A stretch of DNA of 64,000 nt from Chrysomallon squamiferum (taxonomy: Eukaryota > Mollusca > Gastropoda > Neomphalida > Peltospiridae). The stretch covers positions 17,916,956 to 17,980,955 of the forward strand of contig CM022671.1 of the NCBI GenBank assembly GCA_012295275.1, in the 5' to 3' direction. Both the position numbers and the translations under genes were made by a program. This document shows positions 26,141 through 40,039 of this stretch, piece after piece (position 1 is the first letter of the stretch; the number at the start of each line of letters is the position of its first letter). The notes under the pieces were generated by a model that saw nothing but the letters and a program-made list of their open reading frames with translations, did not search any database and was not told the origin of the DNA.

Positions 26141-28529
26141 TTTGATGGAAAAACATGCAGAGCAGAACTACAAAAACAAAATTTAACAAAAAAATAAAAA
26201 AAAGATTGAACACTGACAAAAAAATAAAAATAATAATAATAAGAAGAAGAAATAAAAATAAAAAAAACCCTGAAAATCTCAACAACAGAATACTCTCAGT
26301 ACAAAAAGCAGAAGTTCATATTCTAGTTATGTGAGATAATTTTTCCAGAATATAAGAACTCCTTAATATACATATAAAAGAATGAATGCTTAGCAATGTT
26401 ACATGCTTGCCAGTTCTCAAAAATGTATTTATTAAAGTCAACATAACCCTCATATTTTTGTGACAAAATTAATATCATCATGATAATCATCATCTTTGGC
26501 AGTTATGGAACTGAAGAAGTTACTCCAACCTGATGTGTTCCTTACTAGTTTCTTAAAGCGTCCTATAGCAAAACTAACAATGTTTTAATGTAAATATATT
26601 TCAAGGTTTATACATTAGGACAGAAGATCAATCCTGCTTCAGAACTGATTTGTCAAAAGTCATGGAATGAAGGTTTTGTTTGGGAGGTTTTGTTGGTTTT
26701 TTGTCACTATGGGAAAATGGGCATATAATTTAGAAAGAACCCTTGCTGTTAAATAACAGTAAAGTGCTGCATAGTGACAGCAGATTTCTTTTCTTGTTAT
26801 CTGAATGATCTTTTACTGTCTGCATGACACCATTAGTACAGACTGAATACTGATAATTAAACATGTCTTCCTTTTTCCTTTTATCCCTTCACCATTTCAG
26901 GTAAAAATCATTCTTCAGGTAAAAGCAAAGTCTTCCTAAAATAATTTATCAAATTATAATGGAATTTTTCCGAGGAAGCCATCAGATACATTGTTATTCT
27001 GCTTGAAACTCTGCCATGAGACCCCCACAGACACTGATATATGTGAGGTCCTACCACCTGTTAAAGTAATATACTGTTTTCTCTACAAATAATCCTTTGT
27101 TGTTTTAATTCATTTCTTTTTTTTTTCTTCTTTTCTCTCCCATCTTATCTCCTTTTTTTTCTTTTTTTTTTCAATTTATATTTCGTTTTTTTTAGTTGTT
27201 TTTTTTTCTGGGGGTTTTTCTTGATACAAAATTTAAATAAGAGACTGAAAGAAAAACAAATTTTTAAAATGATGATATATTCTTCCAAGCTGGTTTTGAA
27301 AAACATTTTATTTTCAGTCTGGTCAATTGTACTTTGCAACAAACTGTTATTAATTTAATTTCCTGTAATACAATTTTTTTTAGATATTTTAAATTGAAAT
27401 AACCTTTACTATAATAATAATAATAATAATAATAACAATAAAATTATTATTACATTTTAATTATTGTTCTCCAAGCTGATAAAAATCAATTTAAATAACC
27501 TTTTCATTATCATCATTCTTCAACCAGAAAACAATTTTAGTTTCTTTAAATTACTTTTTTCTTCAATCTTAATCACAAATTTCTTCCATCTTTTGTCATT
27601 TTCTTCCAATACTGTGACTGAAATGAAGACATTTCTTTTTCTTTTTAATAATATTTCCATTTTTCTTGCATATAAAATTCAATGAATTTTTTTACTTACA
27701 CAGTTCCATCATAAAAATAATTGAAAGAACATTTTTTTCCCCTCAATTTATTATTTTAATTTTTCATGCTCAAAATTTCTTCTGCTATTTTCTTTGACTA
27801 CCTTGTTTTTTTTTTATTTCTTCTCATGTCATGTTTTTGCTTTTTGTTCTTGATAACTGTACAAGAAATGACACACTATTATCATTAGTTTCAGTTTTAC
27901 ATCCAAAGTCATTTAATTATATATATATATATCTATATATTTACTAAATAGTTAATAATAGATAATTTAGTTTTTGTTTTATTAAAATGATTATTTTCTA
28001 TTTACACTTATGATTGCTTTAAACTGCTTTAACAGACAAAAATACACACAGACTTAACTCCATACACAAATATGTAAGCACATAATCCCATACCTGTACA
28101 GGCATGTAATCAAATACATACACATGCATATACAAATGTAAATGGCTAACAGAGTAACAGAATTTAGTTAATACCTAACAGCATGCAATATGTCCTTCAA
28201 ACTAGAAATTATCTCATTTACATGAAAATAAATCAAGTTTTATTCAAGAGTTGTATGTTTTACTCCATTTTGTTATAAAACTGATGTGGAGTTCTCACAG
28301 ACAACAGAGCTTTATATATTTTTCATGCAGGAAATTGCATTATTAGAGTATGTAATCTTGTTTGCATTTGGAATTAACAGTCTCAAGTTTGAAATTGTAA
28401 AAGATAAGATTATCTGTTCCTTCTAGTCATGTCTTATTTAATAGTAATTTTGTGTAACTGTGGAATGTTCAGTGTATTAATGCATTATTATTAAGAACTG
28501 TTTTTTAACCCTCCCCCAAATGTATCCCC

Positions 28530-28530
28530 C

Positions 28531-28575
<45 letters not shown>

Positions 28576-28577
28576 AG
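28530..28577. repeat. (CT)n-(CA)n compound microsatellite
   Basis: About ten CT units pass directly into about 13 CA units. Confidence 0.96.
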
Positions 28578-29044
28578 ACAGACACAAAAACACATACATA
28601 TTAGTTAATTTAAAAAAAAAAAAAAGATTCACTGTAAATGATTAAAAGGCAACAGGAAGGAAAAAGTCAATTAGTTTGTATTTAGGATCCATAACAGAAA
28701 TGTTTTTATCAATAATAAAAATATACAAACAATTTTAAAGAAAACATTACAAAATATCAGTGTATAACGTTGTTTCTGTCATGTAATAAAAAACGATAGC
28801 AAAGCATCACTTAAAATAGTTCATTATTTATTCCACAAAATCCTTTGAAATAAATAAATAAATTTTAAGAGATACAAATTGGTTTTCTCTTTCACAAGCT
28901 TTAGAATTTTATTTGAAACAAAAAAAAAAAAAATAATAACAACAAAGTCAAAAAATCAAATATTACATCTTTTTACAATCAATTACAGTCAATGCACACA
29001 CTATGAAAATTAAGCACCGAAATCTAAACAAAAACAACAATCAC

Positions 29045-29051
<7 letters not shown>

Positions 29052-29078
<27 letters not shown>
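29052..29078. repeat. Homopolymer A tract (27 bp)
   Basis: A pure A run in A-rich DNA, with no element recognised upstream. Confidence 0.95.
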
Positions 29079-29079
<1 letters not shown>

Positions 29080-29094
29080 CCAACAAACAACACC

Positions 29095-29350
29095 AAAAAT
29101 ACATTTATGGCTTTTCTCCAGCTCATCAGTCCTTTTGTAACAGCCATATATTGATCAACGTGACGGCATTTTGACATTAAACATAAATCAAATAAAAATC
29201 ATCTTGTAGTGTTGGCATTAAAATTGAGAACTTGTCTTTGCAGTGAAAGCCTAATGATGCAGCAGAGTAATCACAGGACATTACTGTAATGTTTGTGTTA
29301 AATTACTCTTAATGAACATCATTGGTATCACATGCCTCAGGATACACCGA
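29095..29350. other. Non-repetitive block; candidate conserved noncoding element
   Basis: Complex sequence ('gatcaacgtgacggcatttt', 'gaaagcctaatgatgcagca') between low-complexity zones. Confidence 0.28.
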
Positions 29351-29449
29351 TATATCTCTTACTGATGATATTTTTCAAAAACATCTTATTTTAGTCTCGT
29401 TTTTTTGTTCTGTTTGTTTGTTTGTTTGGTATTCCAAAAAAAAAAAAAA

Positions 29450-29770
29450 AAAATTTAAAATCAGAAATATTTAGTTTGTTAAAAATATTTTGATTTAAAA
29501 AAGAGATTTATTTTGTTAAAATAAAAAAAGATTTATATTGTTAAAAATATTAAGATGAAAAGATACGTTTTCACTAAAGTATTAAATAAAAAGATTTGTT
29601 GTGTTAAATGCATTGAAATAAAAATATTTGTTAGAAGTTTTGAAACAAAATAATTTAATTTGGCTAAATTTTATTATTTTTTAGTTTTAACACTAAAAAT
29701 TTAAATATTTTTTTAATAATGTTAAAATTTATGAAAATATAAAGATTTCATTCAAATTTCCTTTTCTATA
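29450..29770. repeat. Degenerate AT-rich tandem array, ~35-60-bp unit
   Basis: A 'aaagatttattttgttaaaa' motif recurs near 29500, 29528, 29590 and 29625, with strong drift. Low complexity makes the limits vague. Confidence 0.5.
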
Positions 29771-29954
29771 AATAACAGTAATAATAACAATAACAGTAAC
29801 TTTTACTTTAAAACAATGCCACACTACTGTTAACCCCCCCACAATTTTACATAAATACAAATCAGAGAAACAGAAAAAAAACCCCTAAAACAAAGATCCT
29901 TCAGATGTTGTCTTTCAAGTCTCTATACCATCAAAATACACACAGCACGAGAGA

Positions 29955-30215
29955 GAGAGAGATAAAACAGAAAATAATTTTATCATGCTGACAGCTAGCT
30001 ACAGGTATTTTTTAACAGTGAACTATGAACTTTAGCAAGCTGATACTGAAAGGTCCCAAAAGGTTTCCACTTCTGCACTGTTCCGGTGTTTTCTGATTTC
30101 AACTCTACCCTCTGCTAACTAACCTTTGATTGTACATTAGTGAGAACCCTCAGGTGGGATTTTCCCCTACACAGTCAAAATCCACTTTTATCACAATTAA
30201 TTGCAACCAGCTAGC
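29955..30215. other. Non-repetitive block; candidate conserved noncoding element
   Basis: Balanced sequence flanked by 'cagctagctac' at both ends (about 29991 and 30209), as direct copies about 218 bp apart. No coding evidence. It could be a small old insertion with a duplicated flank or a regulatory block. Confidence 0.3.
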
Positions 30216-31584
30216 TACCAAAGAAAGAAAGAAAGAAAAGAAAAAAAAATGAACATGCAGCGAAAGGTCAAAAAATGACCAAGTATTTCAGTGTAAATAA
30301 GTTGAAAGTAACATGGTGACTCTGTGGATAACCATTATTTTCTGTTTATTTTTGTATTGGCTATTTCTGTAGATGTGTGTTTGTGTGTGTGTGTGTGTGA
30401 GGGGTGTGAGGATGTGGGTGTGAGGGAGTTGCAGGGTGTAAAGTAACAAATGTTCATCTGTGTGTGTGTGTGTGTGTGTGTATGTTTATAATGAACACCA
30501 GATTGATTTTTGTTCAGAATGTATTAAAACTTTTTTATTCCTTTAATTTTATAGACTTTTTTTTATAATTTTGTTTTTAAAATATAATATAAAAATTCCT
30601 CTGCTTTATAAAATGTTTGTCTAAAACACTTTTTACCACTGTACACTTTAAAAAAAAATATATCAAAAACAGATTTTTACTGTTACATAATCTTTTTGAA
30701 AAAACTATATCAGAACTTCTTTTTAAAAAAAAAACTAATTAATATAATCTTTTTCCTATATTAAATTTTTTTATTTTTTTTTTTTTTTTTTTTTTATATC
30801 TTTTTTTTTACCAGAGCCTCTTAAAGACATGGACATTCAAAAATCAAATTACCTGACTTTTTACATGACCTTTCCCCAATGGATTACAGCAGTGAAGAGA
30901 AAAAGGTACTTTAATTTACAAGCCAAATTCTATTTCTTTCATTGATTTTCTTTCTACCAATATAATTTACATGATCTTGAATCAAATTTTATTACTTTCA
31001 ATAACCACTCACTATGACACGATCATTTTCTTTTTTTAAGTTGTTTTTTTTCCTATAAATTGTTTTACTGAGCCTGAAAATTATTTGTAAAGAAATAAAA
31101 TATATCTATATACATACATACATACATTAATAGATACATACAAAAGCAGATATTATAATGTAAAAAAAAATAAAACAAATAGAATGAAATAAATAAATAA
31201 ATTAAAATATAAGAAATTCTTTGTTACTTTTCCAAATTTGTTTCAGTTTTATAGAAGCAAAATAATAAAATAAAATTTTTTTTTTTTTTTATCAGACACA
31301 TAAAAAACAAAAATGAAATAATAATTTTAAAATATGACTATACCATGTCTTAGCCAAATTTCCAGACAATTACAATAAATTTCACTTTTTTTTTTATTTT
31401 TATTTTTTAAACTTTTTAATTTAAACAAAAATAAATTCATTTTTTGTCTTTATCTCAACAGCTATCAAATATACAAACACAATGTTTCCTTTTAATGTAA
31501 AGAATTATTTTTAACAAAACACAGATAATTTCTAAATTTAAATATCACTATAAAAGCCTGATTGTGTAACATGTATCATTCAGA

Positions 31585-31805
31585 TTATGTTTACTGGCAT
31601 TCTGTGGTTCAATGGCCAAGTACAGGCACACTGCAGTTCAATGGTTGTGCAATGGCCTGATATGTGACTGGTCACAAGATCAATTCCCAATAGTACCTCA
31701 ATCAGTTGTGTTTCACATTCCAGCAACTGTTCCACAATGGTAAGAGATTTTGTTTTAATGAGAAGGTATACATTAATGACCACTTACTGCTAATAAAACC
31801 TTTAT
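31585..31805 (+). mobile_element. tRNA-derived SINE-like element
   Basis: A tRNA-like head lies at about 31640-31690. It has an A-box-region remnant 'atggttgtgcaatggcctga', and a B-box-like 'agatcaattccc' (31677-31688) preceded by 'tggtcaca', as in a tRNA T arm. The tail (31709-31800) contains 'ccagcaactgttccacaatgg' and 'gagaaggtatacattaatga'. The tail recurs in diverged form at about 41450-41550, which supports a dispersed family. Ends and target duplication were not determined. Confidence 0.5.
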
Positions 31806-32404
31806 TTACTTACCTTGTTTTATTTTTTATTATTTTTATTATTTTGTTGTTGTTATTACATATTGCCCAGTATGCTTTACTGCCTATGGTAATATCTATA
31901 TAAAGGATTCATTACTGCTAATAAAAAATAAATTAAAAATTAAAAAAGTAGGAGCAATAAATTTTCTCTCTCATTAATTACCTGTATGGTTTCTAACCAC
32001 AGGTGTGTGACATCAGTTAATGCCAAATTAAAATTCAGTCGTTCATTCTTAAACATTTCTTCCTTCCTTCAAGATTATGTATAGTTATGTTCCTCAGATT
32101 ACAGTTTTAAATATCTGAATCATTAACCTTTTTGTTACTATTGTCCTGTGATTTATCTGTTGATATCTGACATCTGGCTGTTAGGTATAGCTATTATAAT
32201 TCACCCATGCATGTATGTACTTGATGAGGTGAAAAAATAGCTAGAATATATTACAGCAATTACTCACTGGCCAATTAAACATGTATTGGAATGGCAGCCT
32301 GTTTGCAATATAATACAAGTGCATAAAAATAAAAATTAAAACTTGTTACTTTTTGTTTAAATAACTCAACAACCACCTAAACTGTGCTGGAGTTAGCTTT
32401 ATTA

Positions 32405-32499
32405 TAAACTGCTGCTGTTGTTGTTGTTGTTGTTATTACTATTATTATTATCATTGTTGTTACCATAATTATTATTATTGTTGGTGGTGTTGTTATTGG

Positions 32500-32536
<37 letters not shown>

Positions 32537-32705
32537 GTTATTATTATTATTATAGTTGTAGTAATAGTAGTTGTAGAAGTAGTAGCAGTAGTAGAAGTTA
32601 ACAGATGTTGCAAAAGTAGTGGTAATAGTAGTAGTAGTAGCACAGGTAGTGGTGGAATTATTATTAGCAGTAGTTGAAGTAGTTGTTGTTGTATATAGTA
32701 GTAGT
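32405..32705. repeat. Compound (TTG/TTA/GTA)n trinucleotide zone
   Basis: TGT, ATT and TAG/GTA triplets run for about 300 bases, including a TTA run at about 32503-32553. Ile/Thr-rich open frames here are artefacts. Confidence 0.93.
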
Positions 32706-33069
32706 ATTAGTAAAACACTGTAATTTAAGTTTATATATTTTTTTTTCCTTCCTTCCTTTCCTTCTTCTTTTTATTTTTTTTTTTTTCATATTTTACAACC
32801 ACCAAAGTATAATATCTTTTTTTCCCAATATCACTGAAGTCATATTAATAATCTATTTTTAAAACAAAAAAACAATAAGACTGTAATTTTTTTTATAATC
32901 TATAAAATGTCAAATAAATCAGACACATTAATGTGCTGACCAATGGCACAGAAAAAAGGACAGCTTTCAAGCTGCAAAACATCAGCAAAAAAACCTAAAA
33001 AAGAAACAACGTCCAAGGCCAAAAGTTTTTATTGTTTGATGACCATAAAAAAAAAAAAAAAACATGTTC

Positions 33070-33310
33070 AAAGGTGGCATGAAAAGAGCATGCATGAATT
33101 GCTTATTAGGAAATGAGAAAACTGCAGCTTGCACCGACAAAGCTAACCCGTGGGCTTATTTTCACTTTCTTCACACTGAAGTAATAATTATCCTCAAGGC
33201 AGAATAAACATCGTATCTTTTACAGTTACGTGCCCTTTTAAGAGCTTTTTTGTCAAGCAAGGTGGAATATGAAAGCTTTTTCAGTATTCACGGTAAAACG
33301 AAGACACATT
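33070..33310. other. Non-repetitive block; candidate conserved noncoding element
   Basis: A complex island with 'gcatgcatgaattgcttatt', 'cgacaaagctaacccgtggg' and 'gtcaagcaaggtggaatatg', bordered by A-rich tracts. The role is inferred. Confidence 0.33.
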
Positions 33311-34109
33311 AAACAAAAAATAATAATAATAATAATGAAAAGGAAAAATAAAATAAAAGAGAATTATTTTCTCCATGGTGAATTAAAAATTAGTGTGTTG
33401 GTACATTTATGTAGAAAGTGATTTATTAATTTTTTACATAAAAATGGATTATTAGAAAAATATTTTTATTAACAGTAATTTTCTTAATATATTTTTGGGC
33501 AAGTTAGGTCGTAAATCAATATCCATCGTATGAAAATGCGCTGAATGTGAAAGATATCAATTATTTTGTCCACTAAAGTCAAACATGCATGAAAAATATT
33601 GAAAAATATGAAGCTTATTGGGTTTTCTGTGTTCATCTTAAATAATGTTTGAGACTATCAATGTCTAATTAGGAGGCAAGAAAGAAAAGATGAAATTTTG
33701 ATTGTGAAAAAAACCTCTTAGATTTTTTATTTAACTGTTCAAATGATTTTTTAATACATTTTGAGTGAGCTAATTAAAAGATGTAAATGTTTCATAAAAA
33801 TGTTTTTTTCTTGGAAATTCAAACATAATAATAATAATATCTAAAGTAATAATAATAATATCTAAAGTAATAGCTGTAATAATAATGCTAATAAAAGGGT
33901 GAATATCTAAAAATGATTACAAACTAATTAGATCAGCTAAAAGATTAGAGTATATTTTAAAATCTGATGTTCAGTAAACACTTACATACATAATACTAAC
34001 AAAAACCAATGTACACAAGAATCACACACACACACAAAAATATAAATGTATTTTCACCATATAAAAATACACACTCACTGACAGGTATAGACATGAAAAT
34101 ACACTTTTT

Positions 34110-34185
34110 AACAAACATACATACATACATACATACATATACATACATACATCTACACAAACACATATATACATACATATATTAT
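34110..34185. repeat. (ACAT)n microsatellite
   Basis: ATAC/ACAT tetranucleotides with two short interruptions. Confidence 0.93.
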
Positions 34186-34859
34186 ATACACAAGTTCACA
34201 GACACTCATGCATTCTTGTAAACATGCAGTAACACATACATAATACAACAAACCTTACACAAATCATACAAAATCATAACCCAATTACACAAGTGCTTTT
34301 AACACATATCACTGAGCCAAACAACTCTAAATAATCAATGTACAATAACTTAATTATTACCATGCAAAGAAAAATACAGAAATATTGTTATTCAAGTAAA
34401 TTGATACATTAATTTACCCTGCAATCACTGTATATAGTGGAAAGACATGATGACCAGATATAGTTCTGTATTTCTAACCAGACAAAAAATATAATGAACA
34501 GTTATATTGGCTTCAATTAATTACTTGTTATATATTACTTGTTTCATATATTTGCTGTTTACAGCTACTTTTTAATGTTTAAATGCTGTTTTATATCTTG
34601 TAATATGATCTTAAAAATGATTTAAAAAAAAATAATAAGTACCTGTTATTATTTAAGACTATTATTTTTGTTTTGATGTTTAGTTTTTGTAAGTGACAAT
34701 GAAATCAATATGCATGAATCAGCTACTCTTGAGAAATAAAACATTTAATTTAATTTTTTTTTTTTAATATTTAGGATTGCAGGATAAAAATAATAACTGG
34801 TTACTCCCTATTTAAATTATATTCATATAAAATATTTTATCAAACAAAATCATTTTATT

Positions 34860-35490
34860 AAACTAAACTGGTCTATTTGTGTTAGTTTTTATTCAAGTGA
34901 CTGTTTTATTCAAGAACATTTTATTCTAATGTACTGCTTTATTCATGTAAACTATTTTAATCAAGCAAATGTTTTATTTATGTAAATTCTTAACTGAAAT
35001 AAAATTATTTTATTTGTGTAATCTGTTTTATTTAAGCATTTTTTTAATATAAACTTTCATTCAAGTACAACTGTTGTATTTAAGTATACCATTTATTCCT
35101 GTAATCTGTTTTATTTATTTAAATTGTTCCATTTAAGTACACTATTTTATTCCTGTAAACTATTCTATTTGTGTAAACTGTTGTATTTAATATACTATTC
35201 TATTCATGTAACCTGTTTTTTTATATATAAACTGTTGTATTTAAGTCAACTATTCTATTCATGTAACCTGTTATATTTAAGTCAACTATTCTATTCATGT
35301 AACCTGTTATATTTGTGTAAACTGCTGTGTTTAAGTGTACTATTTTATTCACATAACCTGTTTTATTTGTGTAAAATTTTTATTTAAGTATACCATTTTA
35401 TTCACGTTAACTTTTTTCATTCATGTAACCTGTTTTATTTGTGTAAATTGCTGTGTTTAAGTACTTTATTCATGTAAACTGTCTTGTTGT
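34860..35490. repeat. Degenerate tandem array, ~33-37-bp unit (or ~70-bp dimers)
   Basis: The core 'ttctattcatgtaacctgtt' + 'atatttaagtcaac' repeats more than a dozen times. The best preserved copies are at about 35190-35310, where 'ctattcatgtaacctgttat' appears twice 50 bp apart. A plus-strand Leu/Tyr-rich frame at 35124-35387 is created by the repeat. Confidence 0.93.
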
Positions 35491-35733
35491 TTTGTTTCAT
35501 TGATCTGTACTGGAGACTGGTTTCCAGGAAGCTGTTTGAATCCAATACAAGATGTCAGCAATTACCTAACATCTGTTTTTTTCATGAAAACTTGAAACAA
35601 TCTGTCAATAACACAAATAATGAGAGAAAACAGGAAAAAAATTGTAAAGGAAAAAAGGAATAATAGATTATTATCTCCCCAGAAAATATATTTATAAATA
35701 AACAAAATAAAATAAATATTATTCTTCTTCTTG

Positions 35734-35735
<2 letters not shown>

Positions 35736-35784
<49 letters not shown>

Positions 35785-35960
35785 TATTTATTCTATGTAT
35801 GTTTCCAGTATTCTCTTTTTAATTATAATATTATATCATCTTATGATAATTTTAAAATAATAACATAATAATAACATTAGAAGCAGTGGTATTAATAATA
35901 TGAGAAGAACAATTAGTAGTAGTAGTAGTAGTAGTAGTAATAATATAGTAGTAGTAGTAG
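35736..35960. repeat. (TTA)16 and (TAG)n microsatellites
   Basis: A TTA run at 35736-35783 and interrupted TAG/TAA runs at about 35918-35968. Confidence 0.95.
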
Positions 35961-36437
35961 TAATAATCATAATAATGAAAATAATACTTAATTTTTTTTT
36001 TTTGATCTATGGTTTCATTGAACTGATTTTTAAATTTTTATACGGATAATGATCAGAATAAAATAGATAAATTTAATAGTTCAATACTTCTGGTATTCCT
36101 GCAGTATAATGTATGTTTCTTCCAAGTTACTGATAATTTTGACAATGATGGATATAACTGTCAAGTTTCTTGGATGCAAACCATAATTCTTAGTTCTAGA
36201 AATCTTTCAGTTTATGACATAAGAGAAATAATAATTTTAGTCTTTCTTGCTGTCTCATTCAATCTCCCACTATTGGCCTCTATTCATATTTTTCTAACTC
36301 TCTTTTTCTTAAGCTAGTATATTTTATTTATCTGTATATTCACTGGATCTAGCTTTTACTTTGACCATATGTCAGTTTCTGATCTCTCTGTCTGATATTC
36401 TGCCTTTCTGTTTGCATATCTTTCTTTGTCAGTTCCA

Positions 36438-36439
<2 letters not shown>

Positions 36440-36498
<59 letters not shown>

Positions 36499-36571
36499 CC
36501 CTCCCTCCTCCCTCCCTCCCTCTCTCTCTCCCTCCCTCTCCCTCTCCCTCTCCCTCTCCCTCTCCCTCTCT
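36440..36571. repeat. (CT)n / (CCCT)n pyrimidine tract, ~130 bp
   Basis: About 27 CT units, then CCCTC and CCCTCT variants. All-pyrimidine plus strand. It is purine on the gene strand, opposite to the tracts near exon B. Confidence 0.97.
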
Positions 36572-37289
36572 TTGAGTATATCTGGTTTGATCGCATTTCT
36601 GACAATCTGCACTCAGGAAAACACACTAACTTGACCTGTACAAATCAAACACTTCTGCTGGTAGTATTGTTTCCATTGTGTTATGAACTGTGGCAATCTG
36701 AGAACATGTCTACTGACTGCTTACTGAAACTCACTGGCACCAGTGGATAGAGCAGGTTTTTAAAAACATGTACAATCAATCAACACATCTAGACAACTTA
36801 TATGTAGTCTTATTATTATTATTATTATTATTATTATTTTATTATTTTGTTTATTTGTGCACATGTGTGTATGTGTGAGTGTATATGTATGTGGATGTGT
36901 GTGTGTGTGTTTGTGTGTGTACATTTCTATTTGTGTCTTTGTTTCTTTCTCTTTTTTACCTTTCATCTTTCTTCTTTGAAAAAAGAACAACAGAACCAGT
37001 ATTTCTGTAAGTATACCTTACAACAAAATGAAATTAACTGAAAAACAGTTAGGAATGATTTTTACCATTTGACTGCAAGAAAATAATTTGTGATAATTCA
37101 ACAACAATTTTCTAAAATGGATATAACATTACAGATGGATTTCTAATTAATTTGCACCAAAAATGTTTGTAGAAACATTAGCATTAATCAATCTATGAAG
37201 GAAAAATTTAGATTCTTGATAAAGAAAATGGAATAGTTTGGACACGAGCATTTGAATTCAATTATGACATACATTGTGTTCCATATTTG

Positions 37290-37745
37290 ATTATATAGCC
37301 ATTTCCACTAGGTTTTAAAATATTTCATATTGGATCTTATGGTCAATTCCAGTGTTTCAGATTGTTTCATATTGGTTTTATATGTTTAGTTCCACTATGT
37401 TTCACTTTGTTTTATTCTTGAAGAAAATGGTCAACCCCACTTTGTTCCAAATTGTTTCATTACACTGTCATTTCCTGTATGTTTCAAACTGTTTCACATT
37501 TGACATAAAAGGTCAATTCCAGACTGTTTCATGTTTGATGACATAGTCATTTCTAGAATGTTTTATACTGATTCACATCTGATTATATGGTCTTTTCCAC
37601 TATGTTTCAAACAGTTTCCCCATGTTTGATTGATTATATGGTCATTTCCGCCATGTTTCAGTTTGTTTCCTATCAGATTAAACACTCAGTTCCACTATGT
37701 TTCAGACTGTTTCACATTTGATCTCAGGTGGTCATTTCTACTTAC
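37290..37745. repeat. Degenerate tandem array, ~55-60-bp unit
   Basis: A repeating phrase: 'ttccactatgtttcagactg' + 'tttcacatttgattatatggtca'. About eight copies, of uneven length. The plus-strand frames (Phe/Ser-rich) follow the repeat. Confidence 0.92.
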
Positions 37746-37959
37746 TAATAATATTTACATACAGGCAGTGCACAAAACTTTTAGTCAATTAACCTGGTTC
37801 AGTGTGCCAGAGATGACAGGTGTGTTTCTAAGACAAACAGAGGCCATGAATTGTTTTCAATACTCAGCAAAAAATAAACTAAAAAAAAAATGTGCAGGTA
37901 ATTACTGTAAAGGCATTTGTGGAACCAAAATACAGGCTTTTGTGGAACAAAGCAAATAA

Positions 37960-38250
37960 GACACATGGATATATCATACAAAAAACACTAGTTCTAAAAA
38001 AAATGGTGTCAGATATGTGGAAAGATTTAATGCAGTGGATAGAATAAATGACTGATACACAAAAGCTGTGCTTGTTTCCCACATGACAGTGATACAATTA
38101 ATAATAAACACTGAAATACAACATGAAAAACACTAGTTGCAACAAAAAAAAACAATGTCAAATATATGGAAAGATTTAATGTGGTGGACAGAATGACTGA
38201 TGTACAGAAGACTATGAAGTGTCCCTCATGACAATGATACAGCTAATGTG
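37960..38250. repeat. Two-copy tandem duplication, ~150 bp
   Basis: Copies near 37982 and 38126 share 'aaaaacactagtt', 'tatgtggaaagatttaatg', 'gtggatagaat...gactgat' and 'catgacagtgatacaatta'. Identity looks roughly 80% by eye, so this duplication is younger than most arrays here. Confidence 0.9.
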
Positions 38251-39182
38251 TTAGGTAGTGAGACAATAAAAAATATGAACAATGATAGAGCTTCAGAAAG
38301 AATGTATTGATGATAATGAATAAAATATTTTGATGGGATAAAGAGAATAAGTTTGTCTTTCTACAAATAAAGTGGTTGCCCTTGATAATATGTTTTTGTG
38401 TCAGTTCTTCTAAAATGGAAAAACAGAGAAACACAATATCGAAACAAAAATGTTACAAGCAAATATAAAGAAAACCAAGAAATTATATATATATATAAAA
38501 AAAAATTACATATATATATATATATTTGATTTAGAATCTACTTTATTTCCCACATCTCAAATAACAAACATTTTCCTTTTTTTTTGTTAAAATTATATTA
38601 CTTTATTTTATTATATATGGGGCCTTAGTTTTCTTAAACAAGAAAAAAAAAATAATAATAATACTAAATCATAGCGTATCTTAGTTTGCCAATATCTGAA
38701 ATATTTTGGTTATGGCAACTTTTTGTTTTATTTTATTTTCATTTCATTCATTCATGTGACAAACAATCAATAAATTTTGAATAAATCATAAAACAAAAAT
38801 CACATTTTGAGGCCAGCATTCCATTTCTCATTAAATAATTTATATGAAGCAAACGTCTAATATCAAAGAGCTGCAAACTGATAAACTGAACAAACATGGA
38901 AATGAAAACAGGAATGAAAGAAAGAGAGAGTGAATGAAATAAAAAAAGAAAAGGAAAACAAACAAAAAGAAAAATGAAAGAAAAAACAAGAAAGAAGGAA
39001 AGAAAAATAATGAAAAATTATTTTAAAAAAGAAACAAATTATTAAAATATTAACTTATAAAAATAAAAAATACAACCATAAAAAGAAAGCAAAAAGAAAA
39101 ATAGAAGAAAAACTATTTAAAATAATCCTTTTCAAAGACAGTCAGCCTGATTTAAAGAAAGGATGAAATATAATTTTAAAAA

Positions 39183-39183
<1 letters not shown>

Positions 39184-39210
<27 letters not shown>
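39184..39210. repeat. Homopolymer A tract; further T tracts at 39451-39512
   Basis: An A run of about 27, then about 240 bp away T runs of 20 or more bases interrupted by CTTCTT. In a transcript the A and T runs could pair. Confidence 0.9.
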
Positions 39211-39213
<3 letters not shown>

Positions 39214-39482
39214 AAAATAGTATTTTGTTTTAACATAATTTGAAAGAAAGAAAAAAAGTTTTATCTGGGTACAATTATTGTTATGCAAACACTTGAAACT
39301 CATTAAGAGTATTAACACAACCTGTGGTGAACTCACACACAAAACAAATTAAATAACGCACAAGTTTCCAGTTAACCTAGAAAATCACCAAGATCTTTAT
39401 CCTGAACTTACTTTGTCTGTGTCAGTTTTAAATTAATTCTTTTCTCTCCCTTTTTTTTTTTTTTTTTTTTTTTTTCTTCTTC

Positions 39483-39513
<31 letters not shown>

Positions 39514-40039
39514 TGTGGAGATTTTCTTTAGTTTATTCTGAGGATTTCTTTGGGTAGGGATATTTTTGGTTGTTATTTTTTTCCCTTTTCTTCTTGTTCT
39601 TCTATTTATTTTATTATTATTATTATTATTATTTTTAATTATTTGGTCTTTTCTTTTAATTTTTTGCTTTTTTGTAGGTTTTCATTTGTTTGTTTTTGCC
39701 TTCTTTAATTATTATTTAGCTTTTTCTTTTTAGTCTCTTAATGTTTCCTTACTGATTATAAAATAATCTATACATGACTTTTTCGCACTGAAAAGTTAAA
39801 ATATTTGTACCAAATTCACCTCCTGAAACAAAGCAACAACATACAATAATGAAAAAAAAAAAAATATATATATATATATATATAACCTTAAAGTCATCCG
39901 GTTGGGCTATCAGTTCTCAAAGATGAAGACCTGACCTAATCAAAATGCTCTACAGATATTTGAAAAAAAAAAAAACAAATTGAAAAAAAAAAAAATGTCA
40001 AATCAGTTTACTGCCTGGAGCTAGATGAAATAATAGAAA

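Noticed and set aside
23400-28370. Shared 'ttgcattatt...atcttgtttg' words at about 23423 and 28336
   Set aside because: The match is short and in AT-rich DNA, too weak to call a repeat family without alignment.
35124-35387. Plus-strand Leu/Tyr/Cys-rich frame
   Set aside because: Created by the ~35-bp degenerate array.
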